Of a DNA stretch of 5,903 bases, positions 1 to 5,655 are shown in pieces; the first letter of the stretch is position 1; every line of letters starts with the position of its first letter. The position numbers and the translations under genes were made by a program. Under the pieces are notes generated by a model. It was not told the DNA's origin. It searched no databases and saw only the letters and a program-made list of their open reading frames with translations. Where the stretch lies: positions 7,793 through 13,695 of the forward strand of contig DQCL01000034.1 of NCBI GenBank assembly GCA_003533975.1, given 5' to 3'. This DNA comes from Octadecabacter sp. (GTDB lineage Bacteria > Pseudomonadota > Alphaproteobacteria > Rhodobacterales > Rhodobacteraceae).

Positions 1-87
1 GACGCCATCTTTCCATTCGATGGCGCGCGCTGTGTTGGTATGGCAGATCGGGTCGTGGCAGAGTTGAAAGCGAGCAAATACCTGTGA
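1..87 (+). CDS. 3' end of an unidentified plus-strand gene (partial)
   Basis: The plus strand is open from the first base to a TGA at 85-87, giving 28 residues that end in VAELKASKYL. The segment has the look of an amphipathic C-terminal helix (alternating Ala/Val/Leu with Lys/Glu/Arg), which favours a real protein end over chance. It is too short for me to assign a family. It converges with the truncated IS30-family transposase on the other strand, the two stops being only 7 nt apart. The gene may therefore have been given a new 3' end by the rearrangement that cut the IS, so its last codons may not be native. Being open for only 28 codons, it could also be fortuitous. Confidence 0.4.
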   Translation, partial: DAIFPFDGARCVGMADRVVAELKASKYL

Positions 88-94
88 AAAAGCG

Positions 95-274
95 TCACGA
101 CCTCTTACGGGCAGCGGGTCGGATCCCGCCGAACTGCGCCAAATGGGGGAAGATCGAAGACGACGCACGATCGAAATGCCGTCCAATCGAACTCATCGAC
201 TCTCCGCGCTGCCACCGATCCCACATCTCAGACTTCTGTTTGTCCGTGTAAAACGTCCGCGTACGATACTTCAT
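95..274 (-). pseudogene. IS30-family transposase, N-terminal fragment
   Basis: The 59-residue product starts MKYRTRTFYTD and contains MWDRWQRGESMSSIGRHFDR, then GGIRP followed by a basic stretch. This is the N-terminal helix-turn-helix region typical of IS30-family transposases, which are normally about 320-390 aa. The central and C-terminal DDE catalytic domain is absent: reading stops at TGA (95-97) just after the basic segment, where full-length relatives continue into a second HTH segment. An inactive remnant is therefore likely. I place the start at the ATG at 272-274 because a GGAG lies 8 nt upstream. An in-frame GTG at 281-283 would add three residues but has no better ribosome site. 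If expressed, the fragment could still bind the IS end, but could not transpose. Confidence 0.85.
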
Positions 275-307
275 CTCTAACACTCCATCTTTCCAAAAAG
301 ATTAAAG

Positions 308-333
308 TGTTGCGCTCACCCGTTGAAACCGCC
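308..333 (-). repeat. IS30-type terminal inverted repeat
   Basis: Read on the minus strand, bases 327-308 are TTCAACGGGTGAGCGCAACA. From memory of the IS30 terminal repeat, the corresponding segment there is TTCAATTGGTCAACGCAACA, which would be 16 of 20 identical. The outer six bases (GGCGGT, 333-328) differ from IS30, so the exact tip is an estimate. The repeat lies about 34 bp upstream of the transposase start codon, as expected for the transposase-proximal end of this family. Confidence 0.7.
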
Positions 334-643
334 CCGCTTTGCCGCCGTTATTGTAACGCGCGGCGAATGTCCCAAATGAGCCCAATGAAGACATCGCCCT
401 GCATCACCAAGCAACGGTGTCTAAGACGCCGCAAAGCTTATTCTGACACGCCACAACTTAATGCTCTGCAGACGCTAATCGACGGTCTACTGAACGACTG
501 GCCGTGCTCAAATTGGCATTATTTCGTGGGCGAAACCGACAGTGAACTTTTTCTTCCAATCCCTCTAGGCCCCAACGCTCGAAGCCAAAGAACTTCGAGA
601 AATGCGGATGCTCGCGTCAATCTCAGAACGCCTTTCGTGACCG
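334..643. other. Region of about 310 bases with no convincing gene
   Basis: Between the IS30 end and the stop of the AhpD-like gene I see no coding region I can support. A plus-strand frame is open from 307 to 726, but it starts inside the IS terminal repeat, runs antisense into the AhpD-like gene and has no recognisable domain. A short plus-strand frame ending with a TGA at 638-640 gives a helix-like string (LEAKELREMRMLASISERLS) but has no start after the TAG at 566-568. The segment is probably 3' untranslated DNA plus degraded sequence. It contains one small hairpin, listed separately. Confidence 0.5.
578..599 (-). other. Small hairpin downstream of the AhpD-like gene
   Basis: CTCGAAG (578-584) and CTTCGAG (593-599) form a perfect 7-bp stem with an 8-nt loop, about 45 nt after the stop of the AhpD-like gene. 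There is no T-run after the stem on either strand, so I do not call it a Rho-independent terminator. It could be a 3'-end stabilising structure or chance. Confidence 0.3.
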
Positions 644-1198
644 CTAATCACCATCCGGTTCCCACGCGAAGGGTGCAAATGCGGCATCCAAAGGGAGCTG
701 CAGCAAATTCGCGGTCATATTGCTAAGAGTTTTATTTGCGACTCCGATGATAACCTCCAACGCCTGTTCCGGCGCATAGCCAGCAGCTAAAAAATCTGCG
801 TACTCAGATGCGCAATCCCGACCACGGTCGGTCGTCAATTTCCGGGCAAACCGCGCCAACGCCGCGAGCCGCGTGTCTCCCGGATCGTTCTCGTGCCGCA
901 TGGCAATGACGTGCGCATCATCCAACTCTGCCTCCGGCGCAAATGCGGTATGACCGGCCACACAATATCTACATCGATTTGAGACGCTGACGGCCAGTTG
1001 TATGACCTCACGTTCCGCGGGAGCGAGACGGTTTTTACCGAAAGCAGCGGTCAAACCGGAGAACCCACTCATTGCATCAGGGAGCCCTCCGTAAACTGCG
1101 TAGACGTTTGGAACGAAACCACGCGCCTCGTTCATCGCTTCAAAAATTGGGCGCGACTGCACCGCCGCGCTTTCCGCCGTATGAATTGGTAATTCCAT
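644..1198 (-). CDS. Carboxymuconolactone decarboxylase / AhpD-like family protein
   Basis: The 184-aa protein belongs to the AhpD/CMD superfamily of small all-helical proteins, many of which are alkylhydroperoxidases or disulfide reductants. The active-site signature is at residues 62-86: E64, C76, C79 and H83 in ERE...SNRCRYCVAGHTAF. As I recall the mycobacterial AhpD site (Glu118, Cys130, Cys133, His137), the E-to-C and C-to-H spacings are identical. Tyr78 sits where AhpD has a histidine between the cysteines. The N-terminal stretch with GFVPNVYAVYG and PDAM is typical of the peroxidase-related branch of this superfamily. The ATG is preceded by AAGGA at 6 nt. It lies 139 nt downstream of the CysK-glutaredoxin gene on the same strand with no clear terminator between, so co-transcription is possible. 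Peroxide reduction is inferred from the family. A non-peroxidatic role is possible. Confidence 0.9.
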   Translation of the reverse strand: MELPIHTAESAAVQSRPIFEAMNEARGFVPNVYAVYGGLPDAMSGFSGLTAAFGKNRLAPAEREVIQLAVSVSNRCRYCVAGHTAFAPEAELDDAHVIAMRHENDPGDTRLAALARFARKLTTDRGRDCASEYADFLAAGYAPEQALEVIIGVANKTLSNMTANLLQLPLDAAFAPFAWEPDGD

Positions 1199-1285
1199 GG
1201 TGTTTCCTTATAGGCACCGTGAACGCCGAGCCTTTTTGTCGAGTGGCATGTTTTGATACGTGTCCGCCACGACGCTTGGTTTTTT

Positions 1286-1303
1286 GTTGACTTCGGCGTC
1301 AAC
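1286..1303. promoter_or_regulatory. Inverted repeat GTTGAC-N6-GTCAAC, possible operator or RNA hairpin
   Basis: A perfect 6-bp inverted repeat with a 6-nt spacer lies in the 139-nt gap between the CysK-glutaredoxin gene and the AhpD-like gene. In the minus-strand transcript it would form a hairpin 34 nt after the stop of the fusion gene, but it is followed by an A-run, not a U-run, so it is not a standard terminator. The palindrome contains TTGAC, which resembles a -35 box on either strand, yet I find no good -10 hexamer at 16-18 nt on the minus strand. A dimeric-regulator binding site is possible. Chance is also possible. Confidence 0.3.
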
Positions 1304-1337
1304 CGAGAGTTTCTAAGCCCTTCTCAGAACGTCGAAT

Positions 1338-2882
1338 TCAACGCTTCTGGAGCCAGGTCGGCAGTAAGGCATAGGCATTGTCGAAGGTCGGTGTTGCAGG
1401 AGAGAGACCGAGCGTCTTGAACAACTTCATTAGCGTTGAATCGTTGTAGGCGTCGAAGGTTTCCGTTGCCCCTCCCACGTGCTGCCCACCCACAAATATT
1501 TGCGGGATAGTCGGGACGCCTGTTCTGTCATGTAGGGCTGCCCGTACGTCCGACGCAAATGCCTGCCCGCCTTCGAAAGATGCCGCGTCCAAGTTGACAG
1601 ACTTGTACGGCACATCCAGAGCCGCAAACAATCTACGGACAGACCAGCAGAACTCACACCATTCCAATGCAAACAGTACAATAGGTTGGTCCGGGTCGCT
1701 GATCTGAGCCGTCACAAAGCTAGCGGCTTTGGGGCTCACCGTCATCGGCTTGGCTGCGACCACAGGCATAGATTTGGGTGCTGCATCAAATCGACATCCA
1801 GGTGTGGAGCGGGAAATGTCGAGCTCTGCGGCATCCATGTCTGCCGCAATTTCCTCAAAAAGCGGCGTGGACATGTAACGCTCGCCAGTATCGGGAACCA
1901 TGGCGAGAACGTTCGCCCCCTCGGGCGCGGTTTCGGCGATTTTAAGAGCTGCCGCAGCGGTGGCTCCGCCGGTAATGCCTGCCAATATCCCTTCCTTGCA
2001 GGCAAGATCTCTTGCGGTTCGAAGCGCATCCTCCCCTGAGACGCCACAGTATTGGTCAATGATGTCCAGATCACGAACCTCTATCGCAAAGCGAGACAGG
2101 AAATCTGGAGACCAGCCTTGCATTGGGTGCGGCCTAAATCCGGAATGGCTGCGCCCATCGGTGCTGTCGTTCCCTTTGCCGCTTGCAAGCATCGGAACAT
2201 TGTCGGGCTCAACTACGGCAATCTTTGTGTTTGGGCTATGAAGACGCAAGGTCTCACCAACACCACTTAACGTTCCGCCGGTGCCGAATCCGGTGACAAA
2301 GTAGTCCAGTGATATGGACTGGAAGTCGGCGAGGATTTCGACAGCCGTTGTTTGAGCATGTACACTGGCGGTTGCCGGATTTGAGAATTGATTGGCCAGA
2401 AACCAGCCATGTTCGCGGGCAAGTTCTTCGGCCTTGGCAACCATGCCGGTCCCCTTCTCAGACGCAGGCGTCAAAACGACTTTTGCGCCTAAGAAGCGCA
2501 TGAGTCGGCGGCGCTCGACGCTAAAGCTTTCCGCCATCACAATGACCAGCGGATAGCCCTTTTGCGCACAAACCATCGCAAGGCCGATGCCTGTGTTTCC
2601 GGAGGTTGCTTCGATAACTGTTTGCCCCGGCTTTAAGGCGCCGGAATTTTCCGCAGCTTCTATGATGCCAAGCGCAATACGGTCCTTAACTGAGCCCATC
2701 GGATTAAAGGCCTCTAACTTGGCAAATACCGACACGCCCTTTGGCGCGATGTGGTTAAGTTTGACGACAGGCGTTCGCCCGACAGTATCGAGAATTGATC
2801 CCTTAGGGCCGAACCAATCGGCCACTTTTAGATCTTCAAAATCGAGTGTATTCGTAAGGTTCTTTTCAGCTATTTTCAGCAT
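1338..2882 (-). CDS. Cysteine synthase-glutaredoxin fusion protein
   Basis: The 514-aa cytoplasmic protein has two enzyme modules. Residues ~25-345 are a fold-type II PLP enzyme of the O-acetylserine sulfhydrylase/cystathionine beta-synthase family. K66 in SVKDR is the expected PLP lysine, TSGNTG (93-98) the substrate loop, GTGGT (200-204) the phosphate loop, and PDTGERY (330-336) matches the usual PDSGERY. Stand-alone CysK is about 310-325 aa. Residues ~346-395 are an Ala/Pro/Ser/Lys-containing linker. Residues ~396-488 are a glutaredoxin with W-C409-E-F-C412, the cis-proline motif TIPQIF (458-463, P460) and GGATE (470-474). A ~26-aa tail follows. CysK condenses O-acetylserine with sulfide to give cysteine. 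The fused dithiol module could deliver or reduce a sulfur donor, or keep the PLP domain reduced (inference). The PLP domain also has a longer loop at ~233-252. The gap from the preceding gene is 12 nt, and the AAGGGA ribosome site abuts that gene's stop, so translational coupling is likely. The true donor and acceptor are unknown. Confidence 0.95.
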   Translation of the reverse strand: MLKIAEKNLTNTLDFEDLKVADWFGPKGSILDTVGRTPVVKLNHIAPKGVSVFAKLEAFNPMGSVKDRIALGIIEAAENSGALKPGQTVIEATSGNTGIGLAMVCAQKGYPLVIVMAESFSVERRRLMRFLGAKVVLTPASEKGTGMVAKAEELAREHGWFLANQFSNPATASVHAQTTAVEILADFQSISLDYFVTGFGTGGTLSGVGETLRLHSPNTKIAVVEPDNVPMLASGKGNDSTDGRSHSGFRPHPMQGWSPDFLSRFAIEVRDLDIIDQYCGVSGEDALRTARDLACKEGILAGITGGATAAAALKIAETAPEGANVLAMVPDTGERYMSTPLFEEIAADMDAAELDISRSTPGCRFDAAPKSMPVVAAKPMTVSPKAASFVTAQISDPDQPIVLFALEWCEFCWSVRRLFAALDVPYKSVNLDAASFEGGQAFASDVRAALHDRTGVPTIPQIFVGGQHVGGATETFDAYNDSTLMKLFKTLGLSPATPTFDNAYALLPTWLQKR

Positions 2883-2894
2883 TTTATTAGTCCC

Positions 2895-4052
2895 TTAGGC
2901 GGCAATTGCGGAATGTGAATATGTCAGCGCTTCTTGCTCAGTTTTCATGCATGCGGACAGCTTCATGTGCAGTGATTTCAACTCGTCGAAATCCCATTCA
3001 AGCGAAGCAACTTTGTTGGTGAGGTCGAATAGGGTCGGTGCAATCTGATCTCTCTCGACCTGATAGGCTCGAGCGTCTCCGGAGGTGTCATACAAAACGC
3101 GGGCAAGCCGGTTCGCGTCCAAGAACGCATCCGTGATCCCATGCGCGGTTGCTGGGTCTTTGAAGTAGCCAGCGTCACCAACCAAAGCCCAGCCAGGACC
3201 TGCGCATTGGCATATGTGCCCGGGCGCTCCGGGGAATTTCCTCATCCGTTCGACAGGACCTCGCGCGCTAAGATCGGCTGCGATTTCAGGCTCCCAGGTC
3301 GCGAGTATTTTTGTCGCGCCGCTAAAAGCATCCTTCGCGAACCAAGAGCGAAAGGCGTCTGGCGCGCATGACGTGAACAAGCAGTGCGCGCCGTTCGTCG
3401 TTGGGATCAATCCCGCTGCGATCTTGTCTCCGAAGTACCAACGGTAGCCCTCGTTCGGAATACCTTCGACGTAAGTGTATGCAGTAGCCGAACGTTCATT
3501 TGAGGTGGCAATCGTCGCAGCGTTCACATGGTCCGCAACCATCGAGTTGCGACCATCGGCACCAATGACGATATCGGCTGAAACGCTTTGTGTCGTGCCG
3601 TCTGGATGACGCAAGACGGCGCCAGTCACCCGATCATCAGTATCTTTAACAAGATGCACGAGGCTTGTGCCGGTTCGCAATTCTGCGCCGGCGGCCACGG
3701 CGGCTTGCCCCAACGCATTGTCCAAAAGCCAGCGACGCGGTGCGTAAAGGCCCATTGCAACGCTGTCTGGTTTAATGGGCACCGACACTCTTTCATCGCC
3801 ATAGTGAAAGTGAGTGCTTGCGACGATCGGAGTGGCCGCAGCGATTTCGTTGAGCAAGCCCCACTGGCCAAGCAGGGTCACGGCTGGTCTCATCAGCGCA
3901 TGGGTTGAGCGCGTGTCACGAACCTCATGTTCGCGATCAACAATGAGCACCCGCGCACCGTTTCGCGCCATCAACATGGCCGTGGCCGAACCCGCGCAGC
4001 GAGCTCCAATGACAATTGCATCGTAGTGATATCTGGAGAATTTATTTGGCAT
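2895..4052 (-). CDS. FAD-dependent oxidoreductase (aromatic-hydroxylase / geranylgeranyl-reductase type)
   Basis: The 385-aa flavoprotein has a p-hydroxybenzoate-hydroxylase-like fold. The N-terminal FAD-binding Rossmann motif is YDAIVIGARCAGSA (G16-A-R-C-A-G21), a variant with Arg-Cys in place of the usual small residues, ending at the acidic D39 that holds the ribose. GADGRNS (164-170) is the DG motif, and GDAGYFKDPATAHGITDA (292-309) is the GD motif that closes over the FAD. Such enzymes use NAD(P)H and O2 to hydroxylate or epoxidise a substrate, or act as reductases. No signal peptide or membrane segment is evident. The ATG is preceded by AGGAAA at 7 nt, and only 15 nt separate it from the upstream flavoprotein stop. 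Next to a CysK-type enzyme, it probably modifies a small acceptor molecule (inference). The family is too broad to name a substrate. Confidence 0.9.
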   Translation of the reverse strand: MPNKFSRYHYDAIVIGARCAGSATAMLMARNGARVLIVDREHEVRDTRSTHALMRPAVTLLGQWGLLNEIAAATPIVASTHFHYGDERVSVPIKPDSVAMGLYAPRRWLLDNALGQAAVAAGAELRTGTSLVHLVKDTDDRVTGAVLRHPDGTTQSVSADIVIGADGRNSMVADHVNAATIATSNERSATAYTYVEGIPNEGYRWYFGDKIAAGLIPTTNGAHCLFTSCAPDAFRSWFAKDAFSGATKILATWEPEIAADLSARGPVERMRKFPGAPGHICQCAGPGWALVGDAGYFKDPATAHGITDAFLDANRLARVLYDTSGDARAYQVERDQIAPTLFDLTNKVASLEWDFDELKSLHMKLSACMKTEQEALTYSHSAIAA

Positions 4053-4067
4053 AGTTTGGTTTCCTGT

Positions 4068-5300
4068 TCAGGCGGCTAGGGCGTGGCCAAGACCAGCGCT
4101 CAGGTGAATGGCCAGCGCTTTTGCGTCGTCAGAAGCACCGTCGATGAAAGTTGATTTGCGTTGCCGAAGGTACGGCAGACCCATTGCGTAGAGGCCGTCT
4201 GTCACGACTCCACCGTCATGCATCAACGCGCCCTTGCTGTCGAAGACCGGGAGCTTGAGCCAGCTGAAATCCGGGCGATATCCGGTGGACCAAATGATAG
4301 CATCGAAGCCTTCGCGGACAAAGTCTATGCTCAGGCGTGGTTCTGCCGGAATCTCGGTTGAGGCGTATCGCTCACGCGGACCCACAAGGCCGTTCAGCCC
4401 ATTCTCATCGACCCATTGGTCGATAGATTCCAGAAGCCGGTTCATTTTTAAGTCTGCAGACGCGCAAAGATTTGCCAACGAGCCCGAGAACAATGCGCGA
4501 CCTTCGCGCATAGTAGCCAGGCGACCGGTGATCTCGACACCAACCTGTTGCAGCGTGTTGAGATCTATCGTTTCGTCCGCCACCAATGTCAGCGAAGGCG
4601 TTCGGCGCACGCGTGCGATGTCATCAACTTGTGTGTGCGGAATTGTTGTTGCGCCGATGGCCTCAAGCCACATCGAAATATCTGCTCCGCGATACCGGCG
4701 CGGAAAGCGCAAATGGTTACCCACGGCCAAAACGACCTGGCGACCGGAAAGTTGAATTTCACGGGCAAGCTGCAGACCGGACGCAGAAGCGCCCACAATC
4801 AAAACCTTGCCATTCGGCAGTTGCGCCGGACGTTTGTAATTCAATGGTGTGAATTGCTGAATTCTCTGGGGCAACAGTGCCGCAAAGTCGGGAACTTTCG
4901 GGATCGCGCATGCACCGTTGGCCATCACGACGCTTTTGCATGAAATCATGCCCTGATCGGTTTGAACGATGTAGTGACCGGGGCTACTTCCAACAGAAAT
5001 AACTCGCGTTTCGCTTTGAATTGGGGCTGCGATCTGACCCGCGGAGGCCGCCATGTTCTGAACCAGTTCAGATACATGCATGTACCCTTCCGGGTCGGAC
5101 CCTCGGTAGCTCAATCCGGGCAAGCCATTCATCCAGTTTGGGCTGAGAAGACGCAGGCTATCCCAACGCTCTTTGCGCCAACTGTTGGCGATTTGTCCGC
5201 GCTCAAGAACTACATGGTCGACGCCAAGTCGCGATAGTTCAAAACTCATAGCGAGACCGCATTGTCCGGCGCCGATGATAACTGTGGTTGTGCGTTTCAT
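4068..5300 (-). CDS. FMO/CzcO-like NAD(P)/FAD-dependent monooxygenase
   Basis: The 410-aa protein has two dinucleotide-binding motifs. The N-terminal FAD site is GAGQCG (10-15), followed by E33 and the W-R-x-E-R-W-D-S-L-x-L segment (41-51) typical of CzcO/flavin-containing monooxygenase-like enzymes. The second, NADP-type site is GASASG (170-175). The C-terminal STGYRPDF (338-345) matches the family's ATGY motif. Relatives oxygenate soft nucleophiles such as sulfur or nitrogen and are often mis-annotated as potassium-transport flavoproteins. Just before the second Rossmann motif the protein reads QFTPLNYKRP, where many relatives have an H-x3-Y-x2-P pattern, so the histidine of the fingerprint is missing. 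The start has AAGGA 7 nt upstream. It is the first gene of the tight three-gene unit, 102 nt downstream of DUF1127. S- or N-oxygenation of an operon intermediate is inferred. Confidence 0.9.
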   Translation of the reverse strand: MKRTTTVIIGAGQCGLAMSFELSRLGVDHVVLERGQIANSWRKERWDSLRLLSPNWMNGLPGLSYRGSDPEGYMHVSELVQNMAASAGQIAAPIQSETRVISVGSSPGHYIVQTDQGMISCKSVVMANGACAIPKVPDFAALLPQRIQQFTPLNYKRPAQLPNGKVLIVGASASGLQLAREIQLSGRQVVLAVGNHLRFPRRYRGADISMWLEAIGATTIPHTQVDDIARVRRTPSLTLVADETIDLNTLQQVGVEITGRLATMREGRALFSGSLANLCASADLKMNRLLESIDQWVDENGLNGLVGPRERYASTEIPAEPRLSIDFVREGFDAIIWSTGYRPDFSWLKLPVFDSKGALMHDGGVVTDGLYAMGLPYLRQRKSTFIDGASDDAKALAIHLSAGLGHALAA

Positions 5301-5402
5301 TTTTTAGTCCTTGGCGAGCGTGCGCCTGCAAGCGGTTTCCAGGCCAAAATTTCCGGTTGGGGGTCGCGGTGGCGGCGGGAAAATCCGCCACCGCTTGATC
5401 AC
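5301..5402. other. Intergenic region between DUF1127 and the flavoprotein operon
   Basis: This 102-nt gap holds the 10-bp hairpin nearest the DUF1127 stop and the AAGGA ribosome site of the FMO-like gene at its other end. I find no clear -35/-10 pair on the minus strand. A TTGCAG 17 nt upstream of ACTAAA exists, but the second box overlaps the ribosome site and would give an implausible start point. Whether the three-gene operon has its own promoter here is open. Confidence 0.4.
5366..5394 (-). other. Strong GC-rich hairpin in the 3' UTR of the DUF1127 gene
   Basis: GCGGTGGCGG (5366-5375) and CCGCCACCGC (5385-5394) pair perfectly over 10 bp with a 9-nt loop (minus-strand loop ATTTTCCCG). It begins 8 nt after the DUF1127 stop. 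The minus-strand transcript continues with GACCCCC, not U residues, so it does not fit an intrinsic terminator. It may reduce read-through into the flavoprotein operon, protect the upstream mRNA from 3' exonucleases, or define a processed 3'-UTR RNA. The structure is certain on paper. The role is inferred. Confidence 0.6.
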
Positions 5403-5621
5403 TCAAATAGCGCCGTACCACATCACTTTGCGTGTCATCTGTTCGCGAACATCGTCGCGGGTGATACCCATATCTCTCAGATCACGGTTGCTGAGTTCCA
5501 GCATCTGACGGTATTCGCGCTTCACCTTACGGTTTGCAGCCCAGGCTTTCAGGTTTTGCCTGACGTTCTGGGAGAAATGTCTCCACTCAGCGGTCGGCAG
5601 TGTTGATGTGATATACGCCAT
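5403..5621 (-). CDS. DUF1127 domain-containing small protein
   Basis: The 72-aa basic protein carries the DUF1127 (YjiS-like) motif LSNRDLRDMGITRDDV at residues 43-58, preceded by a charged helical segment rich in Arg/Lys (~20-40). DUF1127 proteins are short and common in alphaproteobacteria, often in many copies. Some are RNA-associated regulators induced by stress, such as CcaF1 of Rhodobacter sphaeroides, which is co-transcribed with small RNAs from its 3' region (recalled knowledge). The start is well supported by AAAGGAG 8 nt upstream of the ATG. It lies 34 nt after the OsmC-family gene and is followed by a strong hairpin. That arrangement suggests a stress-linked transcript, but no function can be read from the sequence alone. 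Confidence 0.93.
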   Translation of the reverse strand: MAYITSTLPTAEWRHFSQNVRQNLKAWAANRKVKREYRQMLELSNRDLRDMGITRDDVREQMTRKVMWYGAI

Positions 5622-5655
5622 GTTTCTGGCTCCTTTTGGGTGTGATGTTTCGCCG

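Larger units (their letters stand above)
95..333 (-). mobile_element. Truncated IS30-family insertion sequence (transposase-start end only)
   Basis: This covers the transposase fragment and the surviving terminal region. Only the end upstream of the transposase start is present. The other end and most of the transposase gene are missing, and no second copy of the terminal repeat appears in the window. The inner boundary is the point where transposase homology ceases, about 95-101. The outer boundary is set from the terminal repeat and is uncertain by a few bases. Without the second end, target-site duplications cannot be looked for. Confidence 0.75.

Noticed and set aside
307..726. Plus-strand open frame of 139 codons
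   Set aside because: It begins with a GTG inside the IS30 terminal repeat, overlaps the AhpD-like gene antisense, has atypical composition and no recognisable domain.
966..975. Tyr in place of His between the two cysteines of the AhpD-like protein (C-R-Y-C) as a loss-of-function sign
   Set aside because: C-x-Y-C with a downstream His is common in the peroxidase-related branch of the CMD/AhpD superfamily, so it is not unusual.
1742..2074. Minus-strand 110-codon frame inside the CysK-glutaredoxin gene
   Set aside because: It is an out-of-frame shadow of a gene whose own frame carries all the CysK motifs; the product is Pro/Arg/Leu-rich with no domain.
1338..2882. Frameshift or chimeric join explaining the CysK-glutaredoxin fusion
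   Set aside because: The frame is continuous through a plausible flexible linker and both domains are complete, so a genuine fusion is the simpler reading.
4234..4755. Plus-strand 173-codon frame opposite the FMO-like gene
   Set aside because: It is antisense to a well-supported gene, with a Ser/Arg-rich product typical of a reverse-strand artefact.
5366..5394. Rho-independent terminator after DUF1127
   Set aside because: The stem is strong, but it is followed by GACCCCC on the minus strand and TTGATC on the plus strand, with no T-run, so I list it only as a hairpin.
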